Shown one piece after another: positions 54,966-64,000 of a stretch of DNA of 64,000 bases. Numbering within the stretch: position 1 is the first letter of the stretch; each line of letters begins with the position of its first letter. The position numbers and the translations under genes were made by a program. The stretch is from Pyxidicoccus sp. MSG2. Lineage in GTDB: Bacteria; Myxococcota; Myxococcia; Myxococcales; Myxococcaceae. Under the pieces are notes generated by a model. The model had not been told where the DNA came from. It made no database searches and saw only the letters and a program-made list of their open reading frames with translations. The stretch covers positions 11,556,001-11,620,000 of the forward strand of contig NZ_JAPNKC010000001.1 of the NCBI RefSeq assembly GCF_026626705.1, written 5' to 3'.

Positions 54966-55516
54966 GGGGGCACCTCCCCACCCACCAGGTGTCCCAGCTG
55001 CAACAACTGGGAGCTGAAGCGCAGTCCGCTGCGCTTCGCCTGGGCCACGTTGATGTCGAAGGTCAGCCGGCTTCCCTCCCGCTTCATGTTGATGTGCGCT
55101 CCGCGCTCGGCCAGGCCCTCGGTGTCCCCGACGGTGAGGATGGCCTTGCCCGCGGTGCGCGCCAGCACCTGCTCCAGCGAGCCGGCGGCCTCGGGAGGAA
55201 TCCAGACCAGCGCGCAGCCCTCCACCTCGCCCGGTCCTTCCAGCGTCCGGACCTGGATGGGGCGGTCCTTGATGCGGCGGGTCTGCGCCATTCTCGCCAG
55301 ATAGGGCTCCAGCGGGGTGTGCCCCAGCAGGCAGAGGGCGAAGGGTGACCCCGGACTCTTGAACCCGGCTTCCGGCCAGTCGATGAACCGCGTGAACCGC
55401 TCCAGGAACTCGGCCTTCACCTCCGCCTCGACGGGAGCCTCCGCCCTCGCCACTCCCTGAGGGAGGACGAAGGCAGCGAGGGCCGGCATGAAGCGGAGAA
55501 TGGACAGAGCCCTCAT
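54962..55516 (-). CDS. YfiR-family (DUF4154) periplasmic protein
   Basis: 184 residues from ATG 55516. Signal peptide MRALSILRFMPALAAFVLPQ with cleavage near GVARAEA. The mature part has the YfiR hallmarks VKAEFLERFTRFIDWPE, FALCLLGHTPLEPYL, CALVWIPPE, AILTVGDTEGLAERGAHIN and LTFDINVAQAKRSGLRFSS. In Pseudomonas YfiR is a periplasmic repressor of a membrane diguanylate cyclase; here the downstream, overlapping partner is a histidine kinase, so YfiR likely modulates that kinase instead (inference). Confidence 0.9.
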   Translation of the reverse strand: MRALSILRFMPALAAFVLPQGVARAEAPVEAEVKAEFLERFTRFIDWPEAGFKSPGSPFALCLLGHTPLEPYLARMAQTRRIKDRPIQVRTLEGPGEVEGCALVWIPPEAAGSLEQVLARTAGKAILTVGDTEGLAERGAHINMKREGSRLTFDINVAQAKRSGLRFSSQLLQLGHLVGGEVPP

Positions 55517-55812
55517 CGGTGTCCTCCGGCCCCCACGACGGTCGCCGAGCACCTCGTGGTGCGCATCATCGGGAAGGATGCAAAGCCTCACCAGGGGCTG
55601 ACCCCTCCGGTTGTCCATGGCCAACGAGAGCGCCCTCCCTCCCACTTCGCAATGGCGGTTTTCCACCGCTGCCCGGCCCCGCACGGTCGCCGCGGCTCCA
55701 GGTGGAGGGCCCCGCCCTGTACGGCGCGGCCTCTTGACTGCGCGGTGCGCGGTCCCATCTTCCGGGCGTCGCCAGGGCGCATCCCTCTCGAGTGGGCTGC
55801 ATGGAGCGCACC

Positions 55813-57903
55813 ATGAAGGCAGTGGCCAGGCCCGCGGTCCGCTCCGGCATGGCCCTTCTTGCCCTCCTGGGTGGAACCTCCGTCGCCCGGCAACAGGAGG
55901 CCCCCACCCCCGAGCAGGAGCAGACGCAAGGGTCGCTCTCCGAGCTGCCCCTCGAAGAGCTCATGCAGGTGGAAATCGTCACGCCCACCAAGCAGCCGCA
56001 GAAGCTCGAGCAGGCGCCCGCCATCGTCTCGGTCATCACACGCGAGGAAATCGCGACGTGGGGCTACCGGAGCGTCGCCGAGGCGCTCGAGCACGTCCCA
56101 GGCTTCTACATCATCCGTGACTTCGTGACGCCCAACCTCGGGGTGCGCGGGCTGAGCTCGGGACACCGCGCCTACAACCGCACCCTCAAGGTCCTGATCA
56201 ATGGCCAGCCCACCACCTTCCGGGCGGATGGCACCAACTTCCTCGGACTCGAGTTCATCCCCATGCGAATCATCGAGCGCATCGAGGTCGTCCGCGGGCC
56301 TGCCTCCGCGCTCTATGGGGCGAACGCCTATCTGGCCGTGGTGAACGTCATCACGCGCCAGCCTTCCGCCGACCACCTCGGCGAACTCACGGCCCGGGTG
56401 GCCTACGGTCCTCCCACCGGCGTGGGGGGAGAGGTCCTGCTCCAGCACGCCCGGCAGTCGTGGGGCGCGCTGGGCGCCTTCAGATACGGCTACGTCGACC
56501 GCTCGGGCTACGAGCTGCCGGTGGCGTCGCCGAACTACGACACGTTCGCCACCCACGAGAGCGAGGGGGACCTCGCGCGGCCCATGTCGGCCTTCGGAGC
56601 CTTCGACCTCGAGCCGTCGGACAAGGCGGCACTCCACCTCCAGGTCCTCTACAGCCGCCTGGACTCGTTCGCCGAGTTCCTCGACTTCGGAACGCTGAGC
56701 CATGACAACCACCTCGTCGTGGACAACTTCGCCGGCCGGGCGAAGCTCGACCTCGGGCCCACCGACTGGCTGGAGACCAGCGCCTCCGCGGGCTTCTCCA
56801 CGGGCGGCCCGTCGAGCCGCGAGCGCCTGAATGCCGGCTCGACGGAGACACATCCGCGCCGCGACTTCGGCTATCGCGCCATCGACCTCGTGCTCGAGTC
56901 GACCGCGCGGGCGAGCAGGTACTCCCTGCTCGTGGGCATCGACCTCACCCGCGACCTGGAGAAGCCGCTCACCGTCTTCACCGTGACGAACGCCGACGGC
57001 TCGGAGACCGCGCCGCTCGGCATCCAGGAGGAGGTGCTGTTCCAGAACCTCGGGGTGTACGGTCAGGGAACCGCCCACCCCTTCGAGTCGCTTCCCGGCC
57101 TGGGGCTGACGGCGAACGTGCGGTACGACCGGCACAACATCTACGGCGGCGTCGTGAACTACCACGTCGGCCTCGCGCACGCCTTCACTCCGCAGCTGAC
57201 CCTGAAGCTCCGGACCGGCACGTCGTTCCTGGCGCCGAACCCGCTGTACCTCTATGCCCAGCCGCTCTACGCGGGGGACGTCGTCGGCAACCCCGAGCTC
57301 CTCCCCGAGACGGCCATGACGAGCGAGGCGCAGGTGCTCGTGACGCCGTACCCCAAGCTCCTCGTGTCGGTGAACGCGTACCTGACGGACACGAGCGACA
57401 CCATCGATCTGCTTCCCCAGGGCGCGCAGACCGTCCTGCCGGTGAACATCGGTACGTCGAGGACCCTGGGCCTCGAGACGGAAGCCCGCTGGTCCCATGG
57501 GGGGCACAACGTCGTCGCGACACTCCAGGCGCAGAACACGGAGGAGGAGCGGGATGACCCGTTCCTGGGAACCCTCTCGCAGCCGGCCGCCGCCTACCCA
57601 CGCTTCCTCGCCGAGCTGGCCTGGACGTGGCGCAGCGGCTTCGCGGGAACCGTGGGGCTGCGCGGCCGGTATGTGGGCGCACGCCGGGCGTCGAGGGGGA
57701 ACGTCCTGCTCGCCAACACGCCCTACCTGTTCGACCCCTACGCGCTCGTCAGCGCCATCTGGATGTACGAGTGGAAGCACGCGCGCGTGCACCTCCAGGT
57801 CAACAACCTGCTGGACTCCCGCTATGCCGAGCCCGGCTACAACGGCGTCGATCTGCCCGGCTTCGGGCGCGAGGCCACGCTGGGCTTCACATGGACACCG
57901 TGA
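55813..57903 (+). CDS. TonB-dependent receptor
   Basis: 696 residues from ATG 55813, which has GGAG six bases upstream; ATG 55801 is an alternative with a poorer site. Signal peptide within the first 28 residues (MALLALLGGTSVA). Plug domain about 50-180: APAIVSVITREEIATWGYRS, EALEHVPGFY, GVRGLSS, INGQPTTFR, IERIEVVRGPASALYGANA. The rest is a beta-barrel ending in the aromatic residue-rich strand EATLGFTWTP. It is shorter than siderophore receptors with a full barrel, nearer the vitamin-B12/colicin type. Divergent from YfiR-kinase across 296 bases and overlapping the binding lipoprotein by 13 bases, so it may act in ligand sensing as much as uptake. Its ligand cannot be told. Confidence 0.92.
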   Translation: MKAVARPAVRSGMALLALLGGTSVARQQEAPTPEQEQTQGSLSELPLEELMQVEIVTPTKQPQKLEQAPAIVSVITREEIATWGYRSVAEALEHVPGFYIIRDFVTPNLGVRGLSSGHRAYNRTLKVLINGQPTTFRADGTNFLGLEFIPMRIIERIEVVRGPASALYGANAYLAVVNVITRQPSADHLGELTARVAYGPPTGVGGEVLLQHARQSWGALGAFRYGYVDRSGYELPVASPNYDTFATHESEGDLARPMSAFGAFDLEPSDKAALHLQVLYSRLDSFAEFLDFGTLSHDNHLVVDNFAGRAKLDLGPTDWLETSASAGFSTGGPSSRERLNAGSTETHPRRDFGYRAIDLVLESTARASRYSLLVGIDLTRDLEKPLTVFTVTNADGSETAPLGIQEEVLFQNLGVYGQGTAHPFESLPGLGLTANVRYDRHNIYGGVVNYHVGLAHAFTPQLTLKLRTGTSFLAPNPLYLYAQPLYAGDVVGNPELLPETAMTSEAQVLVTPYPKLLVSVNAYLTDTSDTIDLLPQGAQTVLPVNIGTSRTLGLETEARWSHGGHNVVATLQAQNTEEERDDPFLGTLSQPAAAYPRFLAELAWTWRSGFAGTVGLRGRYVGARRASRGNVLLANTPYLFDPYALVSAIWMYEWKHARVHLQVNNLLDSRYAEPGYNGVDLPGFGREATLGFTWTP

Positions 57904-59144
57904 GCACGTTCGGCCGCGTCGCGCTCCTCGCGCTCGTCCTCCTGGGAGGCGGGGCCTGCGAGCCGCTCGACAAGCGGGAGTACACGCCCTCCGGGGACTC
58001 CATCACGCTGGGCGTCATCGAGACGCGCATTCCGCGCCGCACGGGGTTCGCGGCGCGCCTGGCCGCCCAGGAAATCAACCTCGCGGGGGGCGTGCTCGGC
58101 AGGCGCGTCGAGGTCATCGTGGCGCAGGACAGGCTGTGTGATGAGCGCCACGCCCCAGGGGTCGTCAGCGGGCTCCTGGAGCGGGGCGTCGTGGCCATCA
58201 TCGCCGCGACCTGCAGCGCGGCGGCGCGGGCGGACCTCGAGGTCGTCGCGCCCGAAGCGGCGAACGTGGTCATCGTCTCGCCCTCCGCTTCGTCGTCCAT
58301 CCTCACGGGGCGTCCCAACTTCTATCGCACGATTGCCAACGACGATCGCCAGGGGCCGCTCCTGGCCGAGGAGGTCCGCCGCCAGGGCGTGGACTCCGCC
58401 GCCATCGTCCACGTCGACGACATCTATGGCACCGGCCTCGCGGACGGCTTCGAGCAGCGCTTCACCGCGCTCGGCGGCAGCATCATGGCGAGGGTGTCAC
58501 ATCCGACGGGCAAGACGACCGGGTTCACGGACGAGGTCCAGCGCCTCTACGCCGCCGGAAAGCCCCAGGCCATCGTCATCATGGGGTTCTCCGTGGGCGC
58601 CGCCGGCCTGTCACGGGACCTCGTGGCTTCCGCCGACATCAGCGGGGTGAGGTTCTTCGCCTCGGAGGCGGTGTTCGGCCCGGGGTTCCTCACGAGCGCG
58701 GACGCCACGGTTGCTCAGGGCATGCAGGGCCTGGTTCCCACGGCGGCCCTGGACGACCCGAACAGACTGCGGTTCGTGGAGGCCTATGAGGCCGCCACCG
58801 GAGAGGGCTTCGACATCGAAGACTCCGGCCGGCTCCAGCGGACCTACGACGCCGTCTACCTCATGGCGCTCGCCATGGTGAAGGGAGGTGGCGCGACCAC
58901 CGAGGCGCTTCGCGACAACCTCATCGCCGTTTCGGGCACGAAGGCCGCGGTGGGGGTTCCCGTCAACGTTGGCGGATTCGCGGAGGCGCTGGAGTTGTTG
59001 AGCGCGGGGCAGGAGGTCAACTACGAGGGCGCCTCCGGGCCGCTGGACCTGGACGAGAACGGTGAGCCCTTCCGCGGCACCTATCTGCTCTGGCGTATCG
59101 ACGGCGGCCAGTTCGTGTTCGACAAGGCCCTGCGATTTCCCTGA
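57891..59144 (+). CDS. LivK-type periplasmic binding lipoprotein (Peripla_BP_6)
   Basis: 417 residues, ATG 57891 overlapping the end of the receptor gene by 13 bases. The N-terminus (VALLALVLLGGGACEP) is a lipoprotein signal with Cys about residue 20. The mature part is a type-I periplasmic binding fold: AAQEINLAGGVLGRRVEVIV, VVAIIAATCSAAARA, VVIVSPSASSSIL, IVHVDDIYGTGLADGFEQRF, GFDIEDSGRLQRTYDAVYLMALAM. Such proteins bind branched-chain amino acids, amides or aromatic acids. No ABC permease or ATPase is near, so it is an orphan binding protein, more likely a sensor component working with the receptor and the YfiR-kinase pair (inference). Confidence 0.88.
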   Translation: MDTVSTFGRVALLALVLLGGGACEPLDKREYTPSGDSITLGVIETRIPRRTGFAARLAAQEINLAGGVLGRRVEVIVAQDRLCDERHAPGVVSGLLERGVVAIIAATCSAAARADLEVVAPEAANVVIVSPSASSSILTGRPNFYRTIANDDRQGPLLAEEVRRQGVDSAAIVHVDDIYGTGLADGFEQRFTALGGSIMARVSHPTGKTTGFTDEVQRLYAAGKPQAIVIMGFSVGAAGLSRDLVASADISGVRFFASEAVFGPGFLTSADATVAQGMQGLVPTAALDDPNRLRFVEAYEAATGEGFDIEDSGRLQRTYDAVYLMALAMVKGGGATTEALRDNLIAVSGTKAAVGVPVNVGGFAEALELLSAGQEVNYEGASGPLDLDENGEPFRGTYLLWRIDGGQFVFDKALRFP

Positions 59145-59275
59145 GGGAGGAGCGGAGGCACTTCGGGCAGTAGGTGACACGCGGGACGGCCGGGAGAGCC
59201 CCTCGTCCCGGCAGGAGGGCGCGCTCACCTTGGGCACCACTTCTCCGCGCGTCCATGCGCAAGGAAGGGAGCCCC

Positions 59276-62158
59276 ATGCGCTTGCCTGCTGGCGTCCTCA
59301 TCTCTTTGGTGGCCCTGGTCCTGGGCCTGGCCTGTGGCGGCCCGGCGCCAGTTCCTGGCGAGGAGGCGGAAGGCGAGCGCTCCGCCCTGGGGCTCCAGGA
59401 GGCCGGGGCCAGCCAGGACATGTCTTCGACGAGCCCCCCGTACCGGGTGGAGGACAGCGTCCCTGGCCGGCTCGGCGCGGGCCCGTTCGAGCTGACGGAC
59501 GTGAATGGCACGCTCTTCTTCGTCGCCACCGACGCCGACCACGGCTCCGAGCTGTGGAAGAGCGACGGTACGCCCGGCGGGACGCGCATCGTGGAGGACC
59601 TCCGGCCCGGCCAGGCAGGTGCTTCCATCCAGGGGCTCATGACCGCGGGACGCCGCGTCTATTTCGCCGCCGACGACGGCATGCATGGCCTGGAGCTGTG
59701 GACGAGCGATGGGACGCGCGCGGGAACCCGACTGGTGAGGGACATCGCCGCCGGAGGTGAGTCGTCATTCCCCTTCGCCCTGGCCGCGTTGGAGGGAGTC
59801 CTCTACTTCACCGCGTTCTCGCCGGAGCTCGGTGTCACCCAGCTGTGGCGGACGGAGGGCATTCCGGGCACCACGCGCGTGGTGCCCACGGGACTGGCCT
59901 CTCCCCCCAGCGCGCTCGTGCCGATGGGCGGCCAGCTCTTCTTCTTCGGTGACCACGTGTTCCAACGTCTGGATGGGGCGACGGGAGCTGTCGTCACACT
60001 GCTCGACTTCTCCGACCGGTTCGACGTCTATACGGCGGGCCCGGTCGTCGCGGACGGACTGCTCTATTTCATCGTCGGCGAGTCCCCCATCATCGGCGTG
60101 ACGCGCAAGGGCGGCGCGCTCCAGGACGTGCCGCGGCTCTTCACGCTCTACAAGAGCGACGGCACGCCCGAGGGGACGGTGGCCGTCGCGGACGTACCGG
60201 CGCTGCTCACGTTCGACGGCCCGAACACGCTCGTCACCGTGGGCCGCGGGCTCTTCTTCAGCGCGGACGACGGGCTCGTCGGCTCCGAGCTGTGGACCAG
60301 TGACGGCACGCGTTTGGGGACCCGGTTGGTGAAGGACATCCTCCCTGGCGCGGATGGCCCGCACATCCGGTCGCTCACCGCCCTGGGCGGCGCGGTGTAC
60401 TTCTCCGCGTACACGCCCGACGCGGGGGACGAGCTGTGGCGCAGCGACGGCTCGGAGCGCGGAACCTTCCGGCTGAAGGACGTGATGCCGGGCCTCGCGG
60501 GGTCCAGCATCGCGCAGCTCACCGCGCAGGGCGGCCGGCTCATCTTCACCGCACGCGAGCAGGGCAGGGGCCACGAGCCGTGGACCAGCGACGGCACGGC
60601 CCGGGGGACGGTGCGGCTCGCCGACCTGGTGTCGGGCGCCTTCTCGAGCGCGCCACATGACTTCACGCGCTCGGGCTCGCGCGTATTCTTCGCGGCCACC
60701 GAGCCGAAGCGGGGCACCGAGCTGTGGGCCCTGAAGCTCGGCAGGCACGGGAGCGTGGAGACGGCTGCCGCCGTGGCGGTCTTCCCGGAGACCGGGGACG
60801 GTGCGGCCTCGGGGAGCGAGCAGGGGAACAGACACGGCGACCCGGGCGCGGGGCCCGCCTGCCTGGTGCAGGACCTCACCCCCGGACCGGACGACCCCAG
60901 CATCACCGAGAGCGCAAGCGTGGGCAGGACGCTCTTCTTCACGGCGGATGACCGGAGCTTCGGCGCCGAGCTGTGGGTGACGAACGGCACGGCGGCAGGC
61001 ACCCGGCTCGTCGCGGACCTCCGCCCGGGGCCCGACGGCTCCGAGCCCACGGACATGACGCCGTTCGGTGGAGGTCTCCTCTTCTTCGCGGACGACGGCA
61101 TCCACGGCTTCGAGCTCTGGCGGAGCGACGGCACCCCGGGTGGCACGCGGATGGTGAAGGACATCCACCAGGGGCCCGAAGGCAGCCGTTTCTTCGAAAG
61201 CCCGTTCGTGCACCGCGGCGTCGCCTACTTCGCGGCGGACGACGGGGTGAATGGGACGGAGCTCTGGCGCACGGACGGCACGACGGCCGGTACGCTGATG
61301 GTCAAGGACCTGTGGCCCGGGAGTATCGGCTCCAGCCCCCAGGCCTTCATCGAGCTGGAGGGGCGCCTGTACTTCATGGCCGTGGAAGAGGCGACCGGCT
61401 TCGACCTCTGGCGCACGGACGGCACGGCCGCTGGGACGGTCGCGTTGGACCTGATGCCTGGAGTGGAGAGCCTCTTGTTCACGGACGCCGTCGCGGCGGG
61501 TGGGCTGTTCCTCTTCCACCAGTACTCGGAGCTCGGCGACGAGATGTGGCGCAGTGACGCGACGCCGGAAGGCACCTTCCCCCTCGCGGACAGCTACCCC
61601 GGGCCGAACAGCTCCTTCCCCTCGGACCTGACCGTGGTGGGCCGGCGTGTCTTCTTCGTCGCGGACAACCCCGATGTGGGCCGCGAGCTGTGGGTGACGG
61701 ACGGCACCCGTGAGGGCACCGTGCTGGTGAAGGACATCACTCCCGGCGCGGTGTTCGACCCGCCGCAGTTCCTGGTGGCCTTCGGCGGGCGCCTCTTCTT
61801 CAGCGCCCAGGACGGTGGCCCCACGGGCCGCGAGCTGTGGGTGAGTGACGGCACGGAGGCGGGCACACGGCTCTTCAAGGACCTCGCGCGCGGGCCGTAC
61901 AGCGCGTCGCCTTCCTGGCTGTTCCCCGTGGCGGGCACGCTGCTGTTCTCCGCGGATGACGGCATCACCGGGCCGGAGCTGTGGACGAGCGACGGCACGC
62001 CCCGCGGAACGCGCCGGCTCCAGGAGCTGGCGCCAGGACTGACAGGAGGGGCCCCGTACCTCTTCACCGCGACGCGCGAGCACGTCTACTTCTTCCTCGG
62101 CTTCTCACCCACCGGCCGGGAATGGTGGGCGCTGGAGCGCGAGGACCTCGACGACTGA
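59276..62158 (+). CDS. ELWxxDGT-repeat surface lipoprotein
   Basis: 960 residues from ATG 59276, preceded by AAGGGAG; ATG 59255 is possible but less likely. The signal peptide ends in LVLGLACGG, a probable lipidation site. The rest is about sixteen tandem repeats of roughly 48-55 residues, each with a core such as GSELWKSDGTPGGTRIVEDL and a strand pair such as RVYFAADDGMHG. Two or three repeats are degenerate (QLWRTEG, ELWALKLG, EMWRSDA). A non-repeat insert near residues 500-540 is Ala/Gly-rich. The family (ELWxxDGT repeat, hyalin-like) is typical of myxobacterial surface proteins and probably folds as beta-propellers; its ligand is unknown. Confidence 0.88.
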   Translation: MRLPAGVLISLVALVLGLACGGPAPVPGEEAEGERSALGLQEAGASQDMSSTSPPYRVEDSVPGRLGAGPFELTDVNGTLFFVATDADHGSELWKSDGTPGGTRIVEDLRPGQAGASIQGLMTAGRRVYFAADDGMHGLELWTSDGTRAGTRLVRDIAAGGESSFPFALAALEGVLYFTAFSPELGVTQLWRTEGIPGTTRVVPTGLASPPSALVPMGGQLFFFGDHVFQRLDGATGAVVTLLDFSDRFDVYTAGPVVADGLLYFIVGESPIIGVTRKGGALQDVPRLFTLYKSDGTPEGTVAVADVPALLTFDGPNTLVTVGRGLFFSADDGLVGSELWTSDGTRLGTRLVKDILPGADGPHIRSLTALGGAVYFSAYTPDAGDELWRSDGSERGTFRLKDVMPGLAGSSIAQLTAQGGRLIFTAREQGRGHEPWTSDGTARGTVRLADLVSGAFSSAPHDFTRSGSRVFFAATEPKRGTELWALKLGRHGSVETAAAVAVFPETGDGAASGSEQGNRHGDPGAGPACLVQDLTPGPDDPSITESASVGRTLFFTADDRSFGAELWVTNGTAAGTRLVADLRPGPDGSEPTDMTPFGGGLLFFADDGIHGFELWRSDGTPGGTRMVKDIHQGPEGSRFFESPFVHRGVAYFAADDGVNGTELWRTDGTTAGTLMVKDLWPGSIGSSPQAFIELEGRLYFMAVEEATGFDLWRTDGTAAGTVALDLMPGVESLLFTDAVAAGGLFLFHQYSELGDEMWRSDATPEGTFPLADSYPGPNSSFPSDLTVVGRRVFFVADNPDVGRELWVTDGTREGTVLVKDITPGAVFDPPQFLVAFGGRLFFSAQDGGPTGRELWVSDGTEAGTRLFKDLARGPYSASPSWLFPVAGTLLFSADDGITGPELWTSDGTPRGTRRLQELAPGLTGGAPYLFTATREHVYFFLGFSPTGREWWALEREDLDD

Positions 62159-62255
62159 GTGGAGCGCGGGCCGCAATCACATCCAATTCACCTCCGCCTC
62201 GGGGGTTTCCCCTATCATCGGGCATCCCCTGGAGGGGACACCTGGAGGCGCGCCG

Positions 62256-63911
62256 ATGGGACAGGAAGCGGACGTCATTGTCGTGGGCGGTGGACTGGCG
62301 GGGCTCGTCACGGCGACGGAGCTCGCGGACGCGGGCAAGCGCGTCACGGTGTTGGACCAGGAGGGGGAGCAGAGCCTGGGGGGACAGGCCTTCTGGTCCT
62401 TTGGCGGCCTGTTCCTGGTGGACTCGCCCGAGCAGCGGCGCATGGGCATCAAGGACTCGCATGCGCTCGCGCTGGAGGACTGGATGGGCACCGCGGGCTT
62501 CGACCGCGAGGAGGACCACTGGCCGCGCAAGTGGGCGGAGGCCTTCGTCGGGTTCGCCGCGAGCGAGATGCGGCCCTGGCTCTACCAGTTGGGGATGCGC
62601 TGGTTCCCCGTGGTGGGCTGGGCCGAGCGGGGCGGCTACGGGGCGGTGGGCCACGGCAACTCGGTGCCGCGCTTCCACGTGACGTGGGGCACCGGCCCCG
62701 GAGTGCTCGCGCCCTTCGTGCGGCGGGCGCAGGCGGCGCGGGAGAAGGGGACGCTCACGTTCCTGTTCCGGCACCGGGTGGATGAGTTGCTCGTCCAGGC
62801 GGGCGCGGTGGTGGGGGTGCGGGGGATGCGGCTGGTGCCCTCGGACGCGCCGCGCGGCGTGAGCAGCTCCCGGGAGACGGCGGGGGAGTTCGAGCTGCGC
62901 GCCTCGGCGGTCGTCGTCACGTCGGGAGGCATTGGCGGCAATCCGGAGCTGGTGCGCAAGAGCTGGCCCGCGCGGTTGGGAACGGCGCCGAAGTTCATGG
63001 TCCAGGGCGTTCCCGCGCACGTGGACGGGCGGATGATTCCCATCACCGAGGCCGCGGGAGCGCGGGTCATCAACCGGGACCGGATGTGGCACTACACGGA
63101 GGGGCTGCGGAACTGGAGTCCCATCTGGCCGCAACACGGCATCCGCATCCTGCCCGGGCCCAGCTCGCTGTGGCTGGATGCGACGGGCCGGCGGCTGCCG
63201 CCTCCGCTGTTCCCGGGCTTCGACACGCTGGGGACGCTCGCGCACATCATGAAGACGGGGCACGAGCACTCGTGGTTCGTGCTGAATCAGCGAATCATCA
63301 AGAAGGAGTTCGCGCTCTCGGGCTCCGAGCAGAACCCGGACCTGACGAACAAGGACTGGCGCGGGGTGCTCAACCGCGCGGTGGGCAAGAAGGCGATGGG
63401 GCCGGTGGAGGCGTTCAAGTCGCACGGGGTGGACTTCGTCGTGGCGGACAACCTCCGGGCGCTGGTGGAGGGGATGAACACGAAGACGGAGACGCCGCTG
63501 CTGGACTACGCGACGGTGGAGCGGGAGGTGCTGGCGCGAGACAGGCAGCTGGACAACCCGTTCGGGAAGGACCTCCAGATCGCGGCCATCCGCCAGGCGC
63601 GCGCGTACCGGGGGGACCAGCTGGTGCGCACGGCGAAGCTCCATCGCATTCTCGACCCGGAGGCGGGGCCGCTCATCGGCGTGAAGCTGAACATCCTGAC
63701 GCGCAAGACGCTGGGCGGGTTCGAGACGGACCTGTCGGGCCAGGTGTTCGGGACGAATGGGCAGGTCATCCCCGGCCTCTACGCGGCCGGCGAGGTGGCG
63801 GGGTTCGGCGGTGGCGGCGTGCATGGCTACCGGGCGCTGGAGGGCACCTTCCTGGGAGGGTGCATCTTCTCCGGCCGCGCGGTGGGCAGGGCGCTGGCGG
63901 GGACGCTCTAG
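62256..63911 (+). CDS. FAD-binding dehydrogenase (KstD/fumarate-reductase-like)
   Basis: 551 residues, ATG 62256 with GGAGG about nine bases upstream. The N-terminus has the dinucleotide motif DVIVVGGGLAGLVTATELAD and DQEGEQSLGGQAFWSFGG, and the C-terminus ends in the second FAD region PGLYAAGEVAGFGGGGVHGY and GTFLGGCIFSGR. VVVTSGGIGGN is the usual third glycine-rich stretch. This arrangement is that of the large FAD-binding dehydrogenases annotated near 3-ketosteroid delta1-dehydrogenases. The substrate is not known. It is cytoplasmic and apparently a single gene, 97 bases after the ELWxxDGT gene. Confidence 0.92.
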   Translation: MGQEADVIVVGGGLAGLVTATELADAGKRVTVLDQEGEQSLGGQAFWSFGGLFLVDSPEQRRMGIKDSHALALEDWMGTAGFDREEDHWPRKWAEAFVGFAASEMRPWLYQLGMRWFPVVGWAERGGYGAVGHGNSVPRFHVTWGTGPGVLAPFVRRAQAAREKGTLTFLFRHRVDELLVQAGAVVGVRGMRLVPSDAPRGVSSSRETAGEFELRASAVVVTSGGIGGNPELVRKSWPARLGTAPKFMVQGVPAHVDGRMIPITEAAGARVINRDRMWHYTEGLRNWSPIWPQHGIRILPGPSSLWLDATGRRLPPPLFPGFDTLGTLAHIMKTGHEHSWFVLNQRIIKKEFALSGSEQNPDLTNKDWRGVLNRAVGKKAMGPVEAFKSHGVDFVVADNLRALVEGMNTKTETPLLDYATVEREVLARDRQLDNPFGKDLQIAAIRQARAYRGDQLVRTAKLHRILDPEAGPLIGVKLNILTRKTLGGFETDLSGQVFGTNGQVIPGLYAAGEVAGFGGGGVHGYRALEGTFLGGCIFSGRAVGRALAGTL

Positions 63912-64000
63912 CAGCAGGAAGTGCGCAACCTCCAATTGTCGGAGATGCCCCTCCCCGGAAGGCGGGACGCCTCGCGGATGTCGGCTGCCTACCTTGGATG

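Noticed and set aside
62200-62250. Terminator hairpin TCCCC-TGGA-GGGGA
   Set aside because: The stem is only five pairs, lacks a U-tract, and lies next to the ribosome site of the FAD dehydrogenase gene.
1-64000. CRISPR arrays, tRNA or rRNA genes, insertion sequences, phage attachment sites
   Set aside because: No short regularly spaced repeats, cloverleaf-like sequences, transposase motifs or terminal inverted repeats were noticed.

Overview
The window looks like a chromosomal stretch of a myxobacterium (Myxococcota; Myxococcus/Corallococcus/Archangium type). This is inferred from the very high GC content, the giant hybrid PKS-NRPS genes, and a right flank rich in lipoproteins, an ELWxxDGT-repeat protein, a CHASE8-type sensor kinase and a UdgX-type protein. 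No rRNA, tRNA, IS element, CRISPR array or phage gene was seen. No stretch without a gene exceeds 300 bases. The larger gaps (44562-44859, 45643-45926, 47774-48030, 50738-51008, 55517-55812) hold, as far as I can see, only promoter or leader DNA.

Region 1 (about 44.6 kb down to position 1, minus strand) is one long biosynthetic operon for an apparently undescribed lipopeptide/polyketide hybrid. It is transcribed leftwards from a sigma70-like promoter at about 44.62 kb and runs off the left edge. In transcription order: a fatty-acyl-AMP ligase fused to ACP and a condensation domain (41091-44561); two paralogous SyrP/TauD-like Fe(II)/2-oxoglutarate dioxygenases (40042-41094, 38938-39990); an NRPS with a degenerate C domain, a Glu-type A domain carrying an inserted FkbM methyltransferase, and a PCP (34876-38892); a PKS of order KS-AT-KR-DH-ACP whose AT has lost its catalytic Ser and His (29192-34879); a 361-residue protein I do not recognise (28040-29125); and a single uninterrupted reading frame of at least 9,328 codons (1-27985).

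The giant protein starts with KS-AT-ACP. It continues with C-A(Thr)-PCP-E, C-A(Ala)-PCP, C-A(Cys-like)-PCP, C-A(Val-like)-PCP, C-A(Gln)-PCP, C-A(Ala)-PCP, C-A(atypical)-PCP and a C domain cut by the window edge. Gene order matches a plausible biosynthetic order: fatty acyl, Glu, reduced C2 unit, keto C2 unit, D-Thr, Ala, Cys?, Val, Gln, Ala, X and further residues. Substrate calls come from hand-read ten-residue codes. No thioesterase, MbtH, transporter or regulator lies in the window; any release domain must lie left of position 1.

Region 2 (44.8-64 kb) is ordinary-looking chromosome. It holds a small membrane protein with an S1-like segment (-), a DUF4130-UdgX uracil-DNA-binding protein (+), a secreted protein with possible Cys/His active site (+), a secreted TPR protein (+), a DUF1801/SRPBCC protein (-), a lipoprotein with an HExxH metalloprotease motif (+), and a YfiR-histidine kinase pair (-) facing a TonB-dependent receptor and an overlapping LivK-type binding lipoprotein (+). 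An ELWxxDGT-repeat lipoprotein (+) and an FAD-binding dehydrogenase (+) follow. The YfiR/kinase/receptor/binding-protein group looks like one envelope sensing unit.
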